64,000 bases of DNA from the NCBI GenBank assembly GCA_028753945.1, contig JAPNXP010000012.1, positions 5,813,501-5,877,500 of the forward strand, read 5' to 3'. Source of the DNA: Hexactinellida sp. DTS-2022. Its lineage: Eukaryota > Porifera > Hexactinellida. A model generated the notes under the pieces. That model worked only from the letters and a program-made list of their open reading frames with translations. It was not told where the DNA came from and did no database searches. Below, piece by piece: positions 47,001-59,000 of this stretch (its first letter is position 1; each line of letters begins with the position of its first letter). Made by a program: the position numbers and the translations under genes.

Positions 47001-47959
47001 CGGAGGCGGGGCCGGGCGCCGGTCAGGAGTCCCAGTTTCTTAGCCGGACTGGACTTGCCGGACGGCGGGTCCGCGGGGCTCCCGGTCGAGAAGGGATGTC
47101 GGGTCTTGCGCTTCCGCGGGGAGGTGCCGGGGGACCGCAGGAGGAGGTCGGGGGACAGGGGGTCGTCTATGGGCGTGACGGGGATGGACCGGAAGCAGGG
47201 CTCGGAGGAGGTGGAGGGGAGGGGGTCGGGATCAGGGGGGCGGAGGGACCCCAGGATGAGGTCCTTGAGCTGCTGCGGGGCCTCGGTCCAGGGGAGCACC
47301 AAGAGGGACAGGGGGGCCAGGTCGGCCTGGGGGTACTCGAGGTGCAGACACACCTCCTCGCGACTCATGTCCTCCACGGGCCGGGCGTCTATCTTCAGAA
47401 TGAGGTCCCCGACGGAGAGGGAGGGGGCGAGGGGGCGGGGGGACAGGGACAGGGATTGGGCGCGCTTGCTAATGAACAGCAGCTGTCGGTCCAGGAAGGG
47501 AACCTGTAGACACCGGGTCTCCAGGCCGTAGCTGTTGGTGTTGTCGTTCCAGCCCAGCGAGAGGGAGCGCGCTAGGGAGTGCAGGGAGTGCGTCTCGGAG
47601 AGGGAGCAGCTGCTCTGCGACTGGAGGTCCCCGTGCGCCGAGGGGTCCTCTCCGGGGAGGGCGGTGATCAGCCGCCAGACCAGCGGGAAGGCCCGCGCGG
47701 TCAGATATTCCGAGAAGCGGTCACGCGTCATCTTGGCGCCCGAAACGGTGTCCTTGAGCATAAAGGGCGTGGCCTTGGGGAGCTGGAACAGACGACAGAC
47801 GGAGGTTTTGAAGCGGGAATAGGCGGTTTGGGGGTCGGAGGCGTTGGCTACGGGCACCGGAAGCAAGTGTATTTCCTGCGGGAGGGCGCCCAGGCGCTGG
47901 TAGACTATTGTTATGTCGTGAGAGGGGCCAGGGGACAGGGGGGCATGTGAGTGGGACAT
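44027..47959 (-). CDS. ARHGAP21/23-like PDZ-PH-RhoGAP protein, single exon
   Basis: 1310 aa in one uninterrupted frame. Domains: an N-terminal region (about 13-100) of uncertain fold, PDZ-like about 150-224 (VPFLDRQLLFISKRA, VGDLILKIDARPVEDMS), PH about 797-916 (SWKSVYVQLLESDLIFY, GWILSFVEA) and RhoGAP about 973-1169 with arginine finger R1012 in EGIYRVSG and NLAIVFGPTLI. Between PDZ and PH lies about 570 residues of Ser/Pro-rich sequence with degenerate NPELT repeats (roughly residues 365-460). PDZ-PH-RhoGAP in that order is the ARHGAP21/23 layout; those act on Cdc42/RhoA at Golgi and junctions. The arginine finger and conserved Asn suggest an active GAP. The lack of introns contrasts with the 22-exon RhoGAP gene nearby; a retrogene origin is possible but unproven. 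Confidence 0.9.
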   Translation of the reverse strand: MSHSHAPLSPGPSHDITIVYQRLGALPQEIHLLPVPVANASDPQTAYSRFKTSVCRLFQLPKATPFMLKDTVSGAKMTRDRFSEYLTARAFPLVWRLITALPGEDPSAHGDLQSQSSCSLSETHSLHSLARSLSLGWNDNTNSYGLETRCLQVPFLDRQLLFISKRAQSLSLSPRPLAPSLSVGDLILKIDARPVEDMSREEVCLHLEYPQADLAPLSLLVLPWTEAPQQLKDLILGSLRPPDPDPLPSTSSEPCFRSIPVTPIDDPLSPDLLLRSPGTSPRKRKTRHPFSTGSPADPPSGKSSPAKKLGLLTGARPRLRVSSVSRSDSFSFIPSSVPCPPGDQLTPCTPEERAVFSPSDPDPSHTPTINPELTEVRPELTPLNPELTLSLCEETPDTLMPPPTDPELELTEVRPELIRMSADPEETLVPLREEIPADANPELTLISFLRKSELEPTFPAVELEPTEPVSGPGLSFRYSRSISDPKANRINPAELSSSSSDLDTECATGMYPVSVPFERHHHYETLESLEETLGPPRHKSASDSKNRHSDKLDSFRKLISGARTDSNTSAPEMPRVSDASTTIVSACTEFVNPSFQGPVHGVYRSFDLNLPDRRASSHIDTMDIDLYTHTKSTNEISYFSSTDESDGEEGTFPSAGVPIGLITPVRPRKLRPPDSRPVSDLIPRSTSDASNLAGAARFFEEADRLSGHRTRMVRKQKTMLLSPCPLSPSLQVPNGAPSPPRDPLPPPPSLYSGKPAEFVHPAYRPYQHIGNMEISERMCAKLRDKFQPISCGPLARKHEFDGRLRRRATDRSWKSVYVQLLESDLIFYRSERDYAYDKPFLKSLHRDRPDRHFLYDHIVSLHHAKLYIPNDYMALKRNCTSYVFRIETENTSAYLIRAVSLPLMFGWILSFVEARVLPPTDHPHSTGLFQFPDKRRKTTIEGANRYLQRIQQKMKSRLNFARRDSDTASDPIFAPSIARCLRARGNAQVPLLVEMCVREVEDRALESEGIYRVSGTARHIRSLKEDLARGAEPEPEDERWLDANNIAGLFKLFFKELSEPLVCPQVYDSLIAAVSQESDSQGQLIRDLQRLVQALPEVNLSTLDYVVAHLCRVAQLAHKNRMSVRNLAIVFGPTLITRRDLTSIELIHQTNFQVCVMEQLILSYEHIFSCAPIPDALFESKRPGALSSHAIVRSARSSNSAVPSDRVRRVSSSEPPGPSHTPPPPYPPHPCLESKLSRSWSEEVLSRANLIGESFGSDLFRTVPLHSLLEPTAGTLPPRLEYPPHPLTNTQWYLPPLSPLETSLDRRDSK

Positions 47960-49086
47960 TCTAATTGGGAGGGCTATAGGAGTAATGTTATATAGACGGT
48001 TAGGTCGCTATATAGCAAGGCTATAACTTGTGGTTGATAAAAATAAGAAGTGTGAGATTATGTAACTAACTAGCGCGTGGATTATCGAGTGTCAAGAGTC
48101 GATTGTTCTGTTTATAAACTAACCGAGTACATACAGAGAGAAGCCAATGCAAATGGAAACCTGGCAAACAGAGGTTCGAATGTGTCGCATTATTCAAGGA
48201 ATAATATAGAACTGACAAGTAATATAACTAATGCTACTATAGTGGCTTAGGATATAATCGTATTACTGGATTGAATTAATAGTGGCCAGTATAGTGAATT
48301 AGAAGGCTTGATTAATTTCAGTTATTATTTGGGTTTCTTTCTGAATTGAAAGATGTGTAATTCGACAATAAACACTTGTTTATTAATTGAGCAAATAACA
48401 AATGAATTTCTAGAATTAGTTTGTATTTATTTGGAATTATATGCATAATAATCACAAATAACTGATACGCTACAAGCTATATTCACTGCGTCATAATGTG
48501 TCCAAATTAAATTTATGCTAAAACACAAGAATCAGCATTTACGTACTGTTCATTAATTGCATTAATTCCTGTATCACTAGTTTATTTCTTCATTATAGGA
48601 GCCAATGTTGGTAAAGTCGGAGCAAAATACCAAATAACAGTAGAATACAAAACAGCACCTTAGCTTGCTAAAATCCTTATACGAGAGTTGTAGTATGTCT
48701 ATTTATAAAGTTGATATACAATTAACTCTGCGGTTCCCAACCTGGGGTCCACAAGATCTCTGAATTAGTTTTACGGTCACTGGGAGGGGTCCACAGAATG
48801 TCTAATAATTGCTATAGGGGGTCCACGGTAGAAAAAGGTTGGGAATCGCTGCACCAACTATTTCAGGATAATTCTAGCAATTATGACGGATTATTGTAAT
48901 AATATTAGCAAGGTGTTATAACCGGTTTTCTGTACAAAGTGAATAGGAATGTTCCGTAAATAATAAGGTAAACAAAATAACTAAAATAAATCAATGTGCC
49001 GAGATAGGCTAAGAGAATACATTGTGTAGTTAGTGATAAGGAGCGCTAACATATAAGATACAAAAACAAACAGGGGTGGGCCACGG
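47960..49086. other. Spacer: ARHGAP-like promoter side and IQGAP 3' side
   Basis: AT-rich; no gene seen. A hAT-like MITE lies at 48728-48852. Right end is the IQGAP 3'UTR. Confidence 0.45.
48728..48852. mobile_element. hAT-like MITE with both ends
   Basis: CTGCGGTTCCCAACCTGGGG at the left and the inverted GGTTGGGAATCGCTGCA at the right, 125 bp. Confidence 0.7.
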
Positions 49087-52000
49087 CTAATGACCGTAGA
49101 ACTTCTTGTTAAGCAGGTATATCAGGAGGTTTACGTTGACTTTAACTCTGTCGAGTATTTTCATAATCTGGACGTTCTCAAACCTAAGTTGCAGCAGATC
49201 TTCGAACACAATATTAACCCGTTCGGCCGCTAGTCCCAACATCTTCGCGTTTATATCGAAACTCCCGTGCGTCACGCTTACGATCTCAAAGTAGAGAGTC
49301 TTGAACTGTGACCTGGAGACCCCGTCAATCTCTATGAGGATCCCCTTATCGTACAGCTTCTGGGCAGAGTAGCGGATGGTCTTGCGCTTGAAACTCTCGT
49401 TCCCCTCTACGGGGGAGGGGGCCCTCAGGGGGTCCGCGGCCCGGTGCAGCCCCTTGGACATGTTGGCGGTCGCGGTCCGGACGTACTGCTGGTAGAACTC
49501 GAACTGCTCCTCGAGGAACAGCTGTTTGCGGGCCAGCTGTCGGATCGCGTCGGAGAGGCGCCCCTTCTCGGTGCGCCGCTCCCGTCGGTACCGGTGCTGG
49601 TTCCGGATGTCGCGCGCGATCGCGCTCAGCACCCCCTGGAACCCGTCCGACTCCCTCACGACCCCGCGGGTCTCCAAGAATTCCAGGTTCTCCCGCACCA
49701 GGAACTTTAGTTCGGAGAGGGAGCAGGCCTTGGCGTGGTGGCTCTGTAGCGAGGTCTGCAGCAGATTGCTATCTGACGGGTCGGCGCCGCTGCGCTCCAT
49801 TAACCGGTCGAAGCGGCGCTCGGTCTCGTCAGAGTGCACAGCGGACACAATGAGGGGGAGGGAGTCCCCGGGGTGCACCTTGAGGAGGTCCACCACCATC
49901 CCTTTTGTCTCCAGGAACTTCGCATTCGTGTCGAGAGAGAGATTGTCCTTGGGGATAGTCTCGAACTTGTTTATGAGCGTCAGCATTATCTCCTGTCTGC
50001 CCATCTCCACCCAGCGCTCCTGCGCCTCTTCGGCCGGGATGTGCCGGTCCTCCAGGTCCCCGAGCAGGTCCCGGATGTCCGGGGAGTCCCCCAGTTCCCT
50101 TAACACCTCTCTCAGGGGGTCCGCCTCCTCCGTGACCGCGGCCAGGTGCCCCAGCAGCAGTTTGTGGGTGGATATTATCTCGCGGGCGCTGATGTTAATC
50201 ACGGGCCGCGATATCATGACCAGATCCGAGTACTCGGTGATGCCGAACTTTTCCTCGGGAGCCGGCACCGACGCCGCTTCCGAGAAGTACTGCATGAACC
50301 GGTTGTAGGACCGGACAATGTACGGATTCAGCTCGTCCAGACAGTTGTACTCTCCCTCGAAGAGCTTCTTCGCGGCGGCGTGCTGTAGGATGCGCGCTAT
50401 CGATCCGAGCTTCTTGCGCTGTTCGTTCTCCAGGCCGCCCCCCGCCTCCAGGTCCACGACCTCGAAAGCGTCGGGGGCCGCTATCACCGGGTTCAGGAAC
50501 CTGTAGTACAGCAGGTTCCCGATGACCTTCCCGATCTCCTCCTCGTCCGCGCCGGGGAATCTCTGCTTAAGGAACCGCCGCAGCAGCCCGGCCATGTGCC
50601 GCAGTCCGTACGGGAGGTTCCCCACGTTGCTAAATATAGCCTCCATAAACTCATCAGCCGCATTCCTGACGGTCTCCATGGCTTCCGCGAGTCGGGCCCG
50701 CACCTCATGGTGGTCCAGCGCCTGGACTATGGATACTTCGTACGGCAGCCGCGTGGGCTCGCCCGTCTCGATCTCCGTCTCGGAGAGCCAGGCCTTGTAG
50801 ATGTCCACCGGGTTCAGACTTATGCGGTCCTCCGAGTTCAGCACCTTCCGGATAAGGGGCCCCAGGATGGCGCGCAGGTTGTGCTGTTGGTAGTCCATGC
50901 GCCGCGTGAACGAGATTATCAGCTTTATGACGGTGGGATTTCCGGTGATGATGTCATCGAGTCGCTCCACCTTGGAGAGGATCTCCTTTTGCAGGGCCGT
51001 CTGGAACAGCTGGAGCAGCAGGAAGTGCTCCCGATTGGTGGACGCGTAGTTAAAGACGGTCAGAATAACGTCCTGCATGAATGCGGTTGTTTTGCCGCTG
51101 GGCATTTCGAATATAAGCTTAGCGAAGTAGTCCGAGTTGGTTTGCAGCAGATAGAACAAGTGCTCGTAGCCGGACAGCATCTGTTTGTTCTCCTTAGTGA
51201 AGTGTTGGAGGCCCTTGGAGGAGTGGGCCCTGGCGGCCAAGCGGCGCCGCTCCAGCTTAGAGGTGCTGTGTACAACCTCCATAACGTTAAGCCGGTTCCT
51301 GACCAGGAGGCCTATCTTCGTGTCCCAGGTGTCCAGGTCCTCCTCCAGCTGTTTGTTGTACCGTATCTTGGTAACGAGCTCCGTCTTGAGCGCAGTCAGC
51401 TCCAACTCCTCCTGTACGTCTCTGTCGCTCTGCTCCAGGAGAGGCAGGTACTTCCGGACGGACCCCACCGGGGGCTCCGCGGCAGTCATGATCAGCTGGT
51501 AGGACTTCATGGCCAGCCGGCACCGGACAACAGACTGCACCTTGACTATGTCAGGAATGCGGGCCCCGTAGTGGGCGCGTGTGCACAGGAACCTGCGGCG
51601 CCCGAGTATCATCCTGAGGTAGCTCTGGATTCTTATAACGGCATCCTCGTGCTGCAGGAAGTACAGCTCTCTGTCGTTAAGCGAGGTGAGGGAGCTGATC
51701 ACCGACTGGACGGTCCTATTAGACAGACAGGTCCCGTCTATAGGGCAACTAGGGGGCTCCCGCCACGAGTACTGCTGTGTACCCCCGTTGTAGTAGAAGG
51801 GGGAGAGGTCTACGGACTCGCATTCCATCCAGAGCCCCGGGGGTCGGGGGGCAGCCAGGTTCCGGCCCCGGAGACGAGTCAGCTCCTTGTGGTACTGAGG
51901 CCCGCAGGCCTCCGAGAGGTTCCTAAAGCAGAGGTGCGGGCTCAACAGCTGCTGCAGCGTCTCAGCTGGGCTAACAGCTGTCTCGAGATAGCTGTTGAAC

Positions 52001-54587
52001 TCTAGGAGAGCGCGGGCCAGCTCCACGGAGAGATCAGCTGACTCGTTCGCGTCTATGACAACCTCGAGGATGTCTATGGCGCTCAGGAAGCGGGACTCCG
52101 ATTGGTGGAAGCTCCGCTGTATGACGTCATAGTAGTGCGGGGTGTTGTTCTGTTTCAGAACTTCCGAGTTTTTGCGGAACAGTTCCGTGAGCAGAGCCGC
52201 AAAGGCGGGAGAGTCCTCTTCTCCCAGGGCCACGAAGTCCCGGATGCGAATAAGGACCGACATTTCGCAGTTGACGGAGCTCACAGCTGACTGGATCTCG
52301 CCGCGACTGAGGAACTGCCCGGACCGGGACCGGAAGGAGGAACACAAACTCGACTTGTACTCGCTCCCGAATTCGCTCCTGACTTCGCTTATCCGAGAGT
52401 GCTCCTCCTCCAGGTAGCTCACCGTAAGGTCTACGTCATCACTGAGAAGAGAGTTGTTTATGTTCTGTATCGCTATGCAGTGCAGCGCCTCCAGCCCGAC
52501 CAGCTGATTGGCTGAGCAGACGGAGGCCTGTATGTCCGCCTCACTGAGAATCTCCCCATTGTCTCCGGTCTGTTCGCGTCTGTCGGCCCTTAGCGCGGAG
52601 ATAATATCGAAGTATTGCTCCGTGTGTCCCGCCTCCAGCCCCCGGAGAGACAGCTCCTCGCTTCGCAACGCCAGCAGCAGGCTGGAATGCGACCCCAGGT
52701 CCAGGGCCCTGTCTACCCTGAGCAGGGCCGTCTCGGTGCTCCTGCTATTTAGCGCCACAGTATTAGCGATGCCTATCAGGTCCCTAATCTCCTCCCATAG
52801 CAGGTCTGCCTGCTTCTCGGCGCGGGCCCGGGAGATGACGTCATAGTACCATACGGAGTGTTCGGGCGCCACGCCCCCAAACCCCGCCTCTTTGCTGGCC
52901 AGCAGCGGCAACAGCTGATCCGCCCCGCGCGTGCCAAGCAGCACCAAGTGTATCCTAGCGACCGCCTCGGCCCTATGGAACGCGCGTGTCTCTATCTCCC
53001 GCTGCTGATTGGCTGCCGCTAGAATCTCCGCTAGCTCGTCGCGGGATAGAATGTAGTCGTAAGCGTCCGCCTCTGACTCGGCCGGACCGCGGGCCTCCAG
53101 CTCGCTGAGCTTCCGGTCCCGGACCCCCTGCAGGCTCCGGTAGTAGGCGGCGGCCGAACAGCTGTTCAGCAGCTCCTCCAGGCCCAGGGCCGGGTTCCCC
53201 AGCGCGAGCATGACTCTCTCCCGGTCCTGTTGCTCCAGAGCCTCGTAGACCGCCGCCTCCGCCGCGTGCACGGCCGCCTGGTCGCGGGTCAGCTGTTCCC
53301 GCAGGATGCCCGCTATCTTGGAGAACGCCGGCATGCGGATACCGGTTCTCTCGAACTCCCGGAGCACACAGTCTATCTCCTCCCGGGTGAACTGAGTGTC
53401 TAAAGGAATGTTATAACCTCTGCTTAGTCTCTATATCAACCGACCGAAAGTGTTTGAATAATCTGATCTGAAACACTGAAACACTTTAAATATGTTCCTA
53501 TAGTTTGAAATTTCCTAAATTCATTTAGAAGTGTCCCTGTCATTATATACTTACTAGCTATATATAGCAATACAGTATAGCGATATAATATAGGAATACA
53601 GTATATAGCGGCTATATATAGCAATACAGTATAGCGATATAATATAGCAATACAGTATAGCGGCTATATATATAGCAATACAGTATATAGCGGCTATATA
53701 TATAGCAGTTATTAATAGAGGTCTCACCTGTGAGAGAGAGGATGGCCGGGCCCTTGCCTAGCTTAGCGAGGTATATGCTCAGTGCGTGGATACAGTATAC
53801 GACCCTTGGCATGTTCTTCATATCGTAGAGGTCTGTTGTTGTCGGAAAGAATACCTTTGGCAGACCGAGTCTCTCCATGCACTGCACCCAGAAGTTTATG
53901 TTGTCCGTGTGTCGGAACTCTAGCCCCTTGTCGCGGTATCTCTCCAGCGACAGGTCGAACAGACGGGCGAGCGGGAACAGCTCCGGGTACACGAAGTTAG
54001 CTATCTTCGCGAGCGTGACTCCGTTTGAGAGCGACTCCTCTAGCTCTGTTAGGACCGGCATCTCCTCGCCAAGGCACTGGGACAGCCACACGCGGGCCTC
54101 CTCAAGTCTGGGGAGGGCATAGAAGTAAACAACAACAAACAAGTAAACAAACAAACAAGTAAATAAGTAACTAAATAAGTAACTAACTAAGTACCTAATA
54201 AACAACTAACAAACTAATAAACTAACAACAACAACAAATAACAAACTAACAAACTAACTAGCTAGCTAACTAGCTAACAACTAACCAACTAACTAGCTAA
54301 CTAATTAACAAACAAACCAACTAACTAGCTAACTAACTAACCAACTAACTAACCAACTAACTAACTATAGCTAACTACCTAACTATAGCTAACCTGGACA
54401 GGTACTCAATGGCCATCTGCTGCTTGCGGATGTCGTCTATCTGGCTGGCTGTCTTCCTGGGACACGCGGGGTCTAGCCAGGAGTCCGTGGACTGCACGGA
54501 GGCGGAGCTGGGGTTCCGCTCCCGGGGACAGCTGCCGTTCAGTGGGGGGCTGGGGGGACGAATGGAACTGCTGCTCGAGCTCTCCAT
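49087..54587 (-). CDS. IQGAP: IQGAP scaffold protein
   Basis: Exons 54587-54394, 54107-53728 and 53399-49087, phases 2 and 1, 1628 aa (human IQGAP1 1657). Order matches the family: a CH domain (about 68-180; HTDNINFWVQCMERLGLP, YCIHALSIYLAKLG), FTREEID...MPAFSKIAGIL, coiled IQGAP repeats, a WW domain (about 709-740, FYYNGGTQQYSWREP), two IQ motifs (about 775-815; IRIQSYLRMILGRRRF, VKVQSVVRCRLAMKSY), the RasGAP-related GRD (about 945-1275; NLLYYRFLNPVIAAPDAF) and a RasGAP C-terminal domain ending LLIYLLNKKFYGH. IQGAPs bind F-actin through CH and active Cdc42/Rac1 through GRD and are not active RasGAPs. Which vertebrate paralogue is closest cannot be said. Nearly nine tenths of the protein is in one exon. 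Confidence 0.97.
54130..54392. repeat. Tetranucleotide tract in IQGAP intron 1
   Basis: AACA, AACT and AACTAGCT units across almost the full 286-bp intron, leaving only the splice sites unique. Confidence 0.9.
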
Positions 54588-56013
54588 AAGTATAAATAGA
54601 GCGAAGTAGGCTAATGGGCAGACAGTAGAGCTAGAAATTGTAGTTCTCAGTAATACACAATACACAGTTAGAAACAAGAGCTCCTAAATACCCAATAATA
54701 TACGCCTATCGATTGGGAGTTGCAAACAAAGAGTGAATTGAGATAATTAGTTATCACAACATACTAGTCTAGCCATTGAAATAGTTTTATACAATAAGAT
54801 GAATAGAGCAATATTACAAGAACAATGTGAATAGGACACCCTCCCTATGTTACGCCTTTTGACTTGTTTGTAATACAAAGGATGGTCTGTCACACATTTG
54901 GTTATTAACCCCCTTCCCTTGAAAGAGTAACGTAACGTTTGAACGGTCCTAACTTAGCAATACCTCCTAGTTCCTATTGGAACTAAGATTATATAGCTAC
55001 TCTTGTATAAACAAGAAAGCTGATCTAAGCTGTGAGAGAGAGTCGGCTTCTGATTCTGTTAGAACCTGAATTTGGAATCCCAAATTTGCAACTTACAAAT
55101 ACAGGAGAATAGCTAGAAGGCCGACAGTTAACCGAAGTCACATCAAACGCGACACTCGATAATACTTTGTTTGTTATGAACAGTAATAAAAGAGGTCCTA
55201 TAGGCCTGTTATGTGTGTACACAAGTGGCATGCTATAAGCTCGTATATACTACTGAGCATCGGTTATTACTGGACTATATAGAGGCCATAGCAGATAACT
55301 AATAACGGTATATAGAATGGGTTCTGTACCATACGAGACAATGGAATGTTTGTTAATAGCAATTAGTCTGACCATCTCACTACGGGTATTCTAATCCTGT
55401 TAGGGAACTGATTGTAAATACCGCAGCGGTATTATGTATGTGCTAAACATGAAAGCGTACATGAACCTATTTGATTAGAATATAAGTAATATTTGCAGAT
55501 AGATTTCGTTTTAATAGAATTACAGTCAGGTTCTTTTATTATGAACATTCAAGGGACCAAAAATTGTGTTCATAATAGAGAGACTTCATAATAAGCGGAC
55601 TCAACTTAATACAAAACCTATGTAAATTGTTAAATTGGGACCGTAGGGTTTGTTCATAATAAAAAATCTTCATTTTAAGCAGACGAAATCTTGTTTATAA
55701 TAAGCAGACCTGACTGTAATTGAATTTGCAAAAATTGTTCACGTTGTATGATATTCAATAGAAGCTAAAATTAGAATTTCAAAAAAATCCAAACAAACGA
55801 AAAATGGTTCACGCTGGGAACCGCTCGTCTACGAATCCCGACAGAATCTGCATTTACAAGCGTTTAATAGAAATAAGTTATGAAGGAATATATTCAGGTT
55901 AGTTCAGATAATATTCATAATTAATTTGCAACATATACAGATATGTCTCCAAATAAAAATATAAACAAAACAACAAAACAAAAACAACAACAACAACAAC
56001 AACAACAGCGAGA
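54588..56013. other. Spacer between IQGAP 5' end and DLC 3' end
   Basis: No gene seen. It holds a 195-bp TA-flanked MITE at 55523-55717 (CAGTCAGGTTCTTTTATTAT ... inverted GCAGACCTGACTG) and an AAC run (55976-56007) directly after the DLC stop on the sense strand. Confidence 0.55.
55523..55717. mobile_element. Pogo-like MITE, CAGTCAGGTTC ends
   Basis: TA-flanked, ends CAGTCAGGTTC and GACCTGACTG, internal 'cataata' mirror blocks. Only copy of its family here. Confidence 0.75.
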
Positions 56014-59000
56014 TCAGACCTGCGTCTCCACACAGTTCTTGTGGGACAGAAAAGTACTTTGCTTGAAAGAATTCTTCAGCAGCAGAACACTGCTCACTAG
56101 ATAGGGTCCGTAGTGCATGTAGAACTCCGGGGACCTACCTCTAAGGAGACACTTATAAACACCTTTTCGTACCTATCATTAAGTGGGGGCAGTTAGGCCC
56201 CTGGCCCCATGACAACGTCAGTGTGTGTATGGAATCAAGGAATTATCCAGGCGCGAAACGCTCCTTTTGGAACATGATTATTGGAAGATTTTAATTTAGG
56301 AGCGCGAATATTTGGGATCCTCTCCTATACCGTAACATTAATTTGTAATTTAGGCGTATGAAAATTGGATCAGACCAGGATTAGGAACGTATTTACAACT
56401 GGCTGTATAATACACTGATTAGGAGCGTATTCACAAATGGCTGTATAATACACTGATTAGGAGCGTATTCACAACTGGCTGTATAATACACTGATTAGGA
56501 GCGTATTTACAAATGCCTGTATAATACACTGATTAGGAGCGTATTCAAATGGCTGTATAATACACTGATTAGGAGCGTATTCAATTGGCTGTATAATACA
56601 CTAAATATGAAGGTGTACCTGGTGTCCACCTGAGAGAACATCACCAGACGACACTCGGTATGAGAGGTCTTCTGAATAACGAATGTCTCATTCAGCAGCT
56701 CGCCCTGTATGCTGGTCAGGTCGGACCAGCTCTCTCGGCGCCGCTCCCGAATGGACATAGAGTGCAGCACCACCGCTCCGCTGCACGTGTCCAGGTGCCA
56801 GCTCCTTTACACACTATGTTATAGCCAGTATACGTATACACTATGTTATAACCAGTTTCTTATACACTATGTTATAACCAGTTTCTTATACACTATGCTA
56901 TAGCCAGTATACGTACACTGTGTTATAGCCAGTATACGTACACTGTGTTATAGCCAGTATACTTATACACTATGCTATAGCCAGTATACGTACACTATGT
57001 TATAATAGCCAGTATACTTATACACTATGCTATAGCCAGTATACTTATACACTATGCTATAGCCAGTATACGTACACTGTGTTATAGCCAGTATACTTAT
57101 ACACTATGCTATAGCCAGTATACTTATACACTATGCTATAGCCAGTATACTTACACTATGTTATAGCCAGTATCCTTATACACTATGTTATAGCCAGTAT
57201 ACTTATACACTATGCTATAGCCAGTATACTTACACTATGTTATAGCCAGTATCCTTATACACTATGCTATAGCCAGTATACTTATACACTATGCTATAGC
57301 CAGTATACTTACACTATGTTATAGCCAGTATACGTATACACTATGCTATAGCCAGTATACGTACACTATGTTATAGCCAGTATACTTATACACTATGCTA
57401 TAGCCAGTATACGTACACTATGTTATAGCCAGTATACTTATACACTATGCTATAGCCAGTATACTTATACACTATGCTATAGCCAGTATACGTACACTGT
57501 GTTATAGCCAGTATACTTATACACTATGCTATAGCCAGTATACTTACACTATGTTATAGCCAGTATACGTATACACTATGTTATAGCCAGTATCCTTATA
57601 CACTATGTTATAGCCAGTATACGTATACACTATGCTATAGCCAGTATACTTATATACACTATGTTATAGCCAGTATCCTCTATGTTATAGCCAGTATACG
57701 TATACACTATGCTATAGCCAGTATACTTATACACACTATGTTATAGCCAGTATCCTCTATGTTATAGCCAGTATACGTATACACTATGCTATAGACAGTA
57801 TACTTATACACTATGCTATAGACAGTATCCTCTATGTTATAGCCAGTATACGTATACACTATGCTATAGCCAGTATCCTTATACACTATGTTATAGCCAG
57901 TATACCTATACACTATGCTATAGCCAGTATACTTATACACACTATGTTATAGCCAGTATCCTTATACACTATGTTATAGCCAGTATACCTATACACTATG
58001 CTATAGCCAGTATACTTATACACACTATGTTATAGCCAGTATACGTATACACTATGTTATAGCCAGTATACGTATACACTATGCTATAGCCAGTATACTT
58101 ATACACACTATGTTATAGCCAGTATACTTATACACTATGCTATAGACAGTATACTTATACACACTATGTTATAGCCAGTATCCTCTATGTTATAGCCAGT
58201 ATACGTATACACTATGCTATAGCCAGTATACTTATACACACTATGTTATAGCCAGTATCCTCTATGTTATAGCCAGTATACGTATACACTATGCTATAGA
58301 CAGTATACTTATACACTATGCTATAGACAGTATCCTCTATGTTATAGCCAGTATACGTATACACTATGCTATAGCCAGTATACGTATACACTATGCTATA
58401 GCCAGTATACTTATACACTGTGTTATAGCCAGTATACGTATACACTATGCTATAGCCAGTATACGTATACACTATGCTATAGACAGTATACTTATACACA
58501 CTATGTTATAGCCAGTATCCTCTATGTTATAGCCAGTATACTTATACACTATGTTATAGCCAGTATACTTATACACACTATGTTATAGCCAGTATCCTCT
58601 ATGTTATAGCCAGTATACGTATACACTATGCTATAGACAGTATACTTATACACTTGTTATAGACAGTATCCTTACACAACTATGTTATTATACCGGATAA
58701 GGAGTACTTAGTTAATTCCCCTTACTAATGCATGCAAGTAATTCCGTTAATTAATACGAATTGTGTGATAGCCAGACGCCTAGCCCAGTGGTTCCACAGA
58801 ATGGCTATAGGGGTCCACGGTTGAAAAAGGTTTGGAATCGCTGCTATATACTAACTATACAATGTATGCAAGTGACTCCGAATAATACGATTCCGGTTAA
58901 TACGAACACACCCCTGGTGTTCCTATAACAGAGCTACTGTAGCAACAAGCTTCTTAAGAACCGGACTACAGTAGGCAGAACCGGACTATACAGCACGGGG

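Noticed and set aside
48160-48200. tRNA-like TTCGAA near 48175
   Set aside because: No cloverleaf arms or box A could be found around it; no tRNA gene is supported anywhere in the window.
50596-52005. 469-codon + strand frame opposite IQGAP
   Set aside because: Low-complexity composition and no motif; the - strand encodes the WW, IQ and GRD regions over the same bases.
57707-58499. YTGYNIVYK-type repeated proteins on the - strand
   Set aside because: They translate the 27-bp satellite in the DLC intron; no start context or gene structure.
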